A DNA stretch of 64,000 nucleotides from Flavobacteriaceae bacterium MAR_2010_188 (GTDB lineage: Bacteria > Bacteroidota > Bacteroidia > Flavobacteriales > Flavobacteriaceae): NCBI GenBank assembly GCA_900104375.1, contig LT629302.1, positions 2,014,001-2,078,000 on the forward strand, read 5' to 3'. The position numbers and the translations under genes were made by a program. Below are positions 63,968-64,000 of this stretch, in pieces. How positions within the stretch are numbered: position 1 is the stretch's first letter; every line of letters begins with the position of its first letter. Under the pieces are notes generated by a model that was not told the DNA's origin, ran no database searches, and saw only the letters and a program-made list of their open reading frames with translations.

Positions 63968-64000
63968 TATTCTTTTCACCATTTAATTCCCATAACCATT

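Overview
The window looks like a chromosome segment of a member of the Bacteroidota, most likely a (marine) flavobacterium. It is AT-rich, has TAnnTTTG-type promoters, a T9SS type A sorting-domain protein, many lipoproteins and outer-membrane barrels, LytTR/LytS two-component pairs and DUF families (DUF6090, DUF2200, DUF6515, DUF6268) typical of that group. No rRNA, intact tRNA, prophage or CRISPR array was seen.

Region 1 (0.2-5.1 kb) is a tight three-gene operon: a metallo-beta-lactamase-fold protein, a trypsin-like protease fused to a reverse transcriptase with a helical C-terminal domain, and a short family-A DNA polymerase without an exonuclease domain. It resembles the UG/Abi class of defence-associated reverse transcriptases, but I do not recall a characterised system with this composition.

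Region 2 (5.3-38 kb) is ordinary chromosome with scars of small repeats. It holds a DUF2130 coiled-coil protein, a TPR esterase lipoprotein, a DUF6090 protein carrying an in-frame 21-bp palindromic insertion, a LytTR regulator beside an acyltransferase, DUF2200 (one intact copy, one pseudogene, one 3'-end fragment), a penicillin-acylase-family lipoprotein, GH65-like and GH3 glycosidases, a vanadium-haloperoxidase/PAP2 protein, a LytS/LytTR two-component pair with a decayed paralogue, a PaoABC-type molybdenum aldehyde oxidoreductase operon, a beta-propeller lactonase and a B12-binding-type radical SAM protein.

Region 3 (about 36-62.3 kb) is the main discovery. Downstream of a tyrosine recombinase (39.2-40.35 kb), with a divergently encoded zinc-ribbon protein beside it, lies a head-to-tail array of at least nine cassettes built like integron gene cassettes. 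Each begins with TTRRRY after a GTT core and ends with an attC-like imperfect palindrome whose first 9-10 bases are the exact reverse complement of that cassette's own start. This holds for all nine cassettes that can be tested. The palindrome arms differ in sequence between sites but keep A/C mismatches at fixed positions on the top strand, which become G/T wobbles on the bottom strand; this suggests bottom-strand folding as in integrons. The recombinase lacks the extra segment expected in IntI and is transcribed toward the array.

The cassettes carry, in order: a secreted amidohydrolase; an ArsR-AHSA1-DoxX-YdeI operon; a 12.1-kb cassette with a complete RND efflux pump, small periplasmic and membrane proteins and its own LytS/LytTR pair; an ORF-less cassette with a nested inverted repeat; a HaeIII-type restriction-modification system with controller protein; a lipoprotein; a secreted RidA-like protein; a zinc-ribbon protein; and a second amidohydrolase. 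A tenth cassette start is interrupted by an IS3-type transposase remnant. Two ordinary secreted-protein genes and a terminator close the window.
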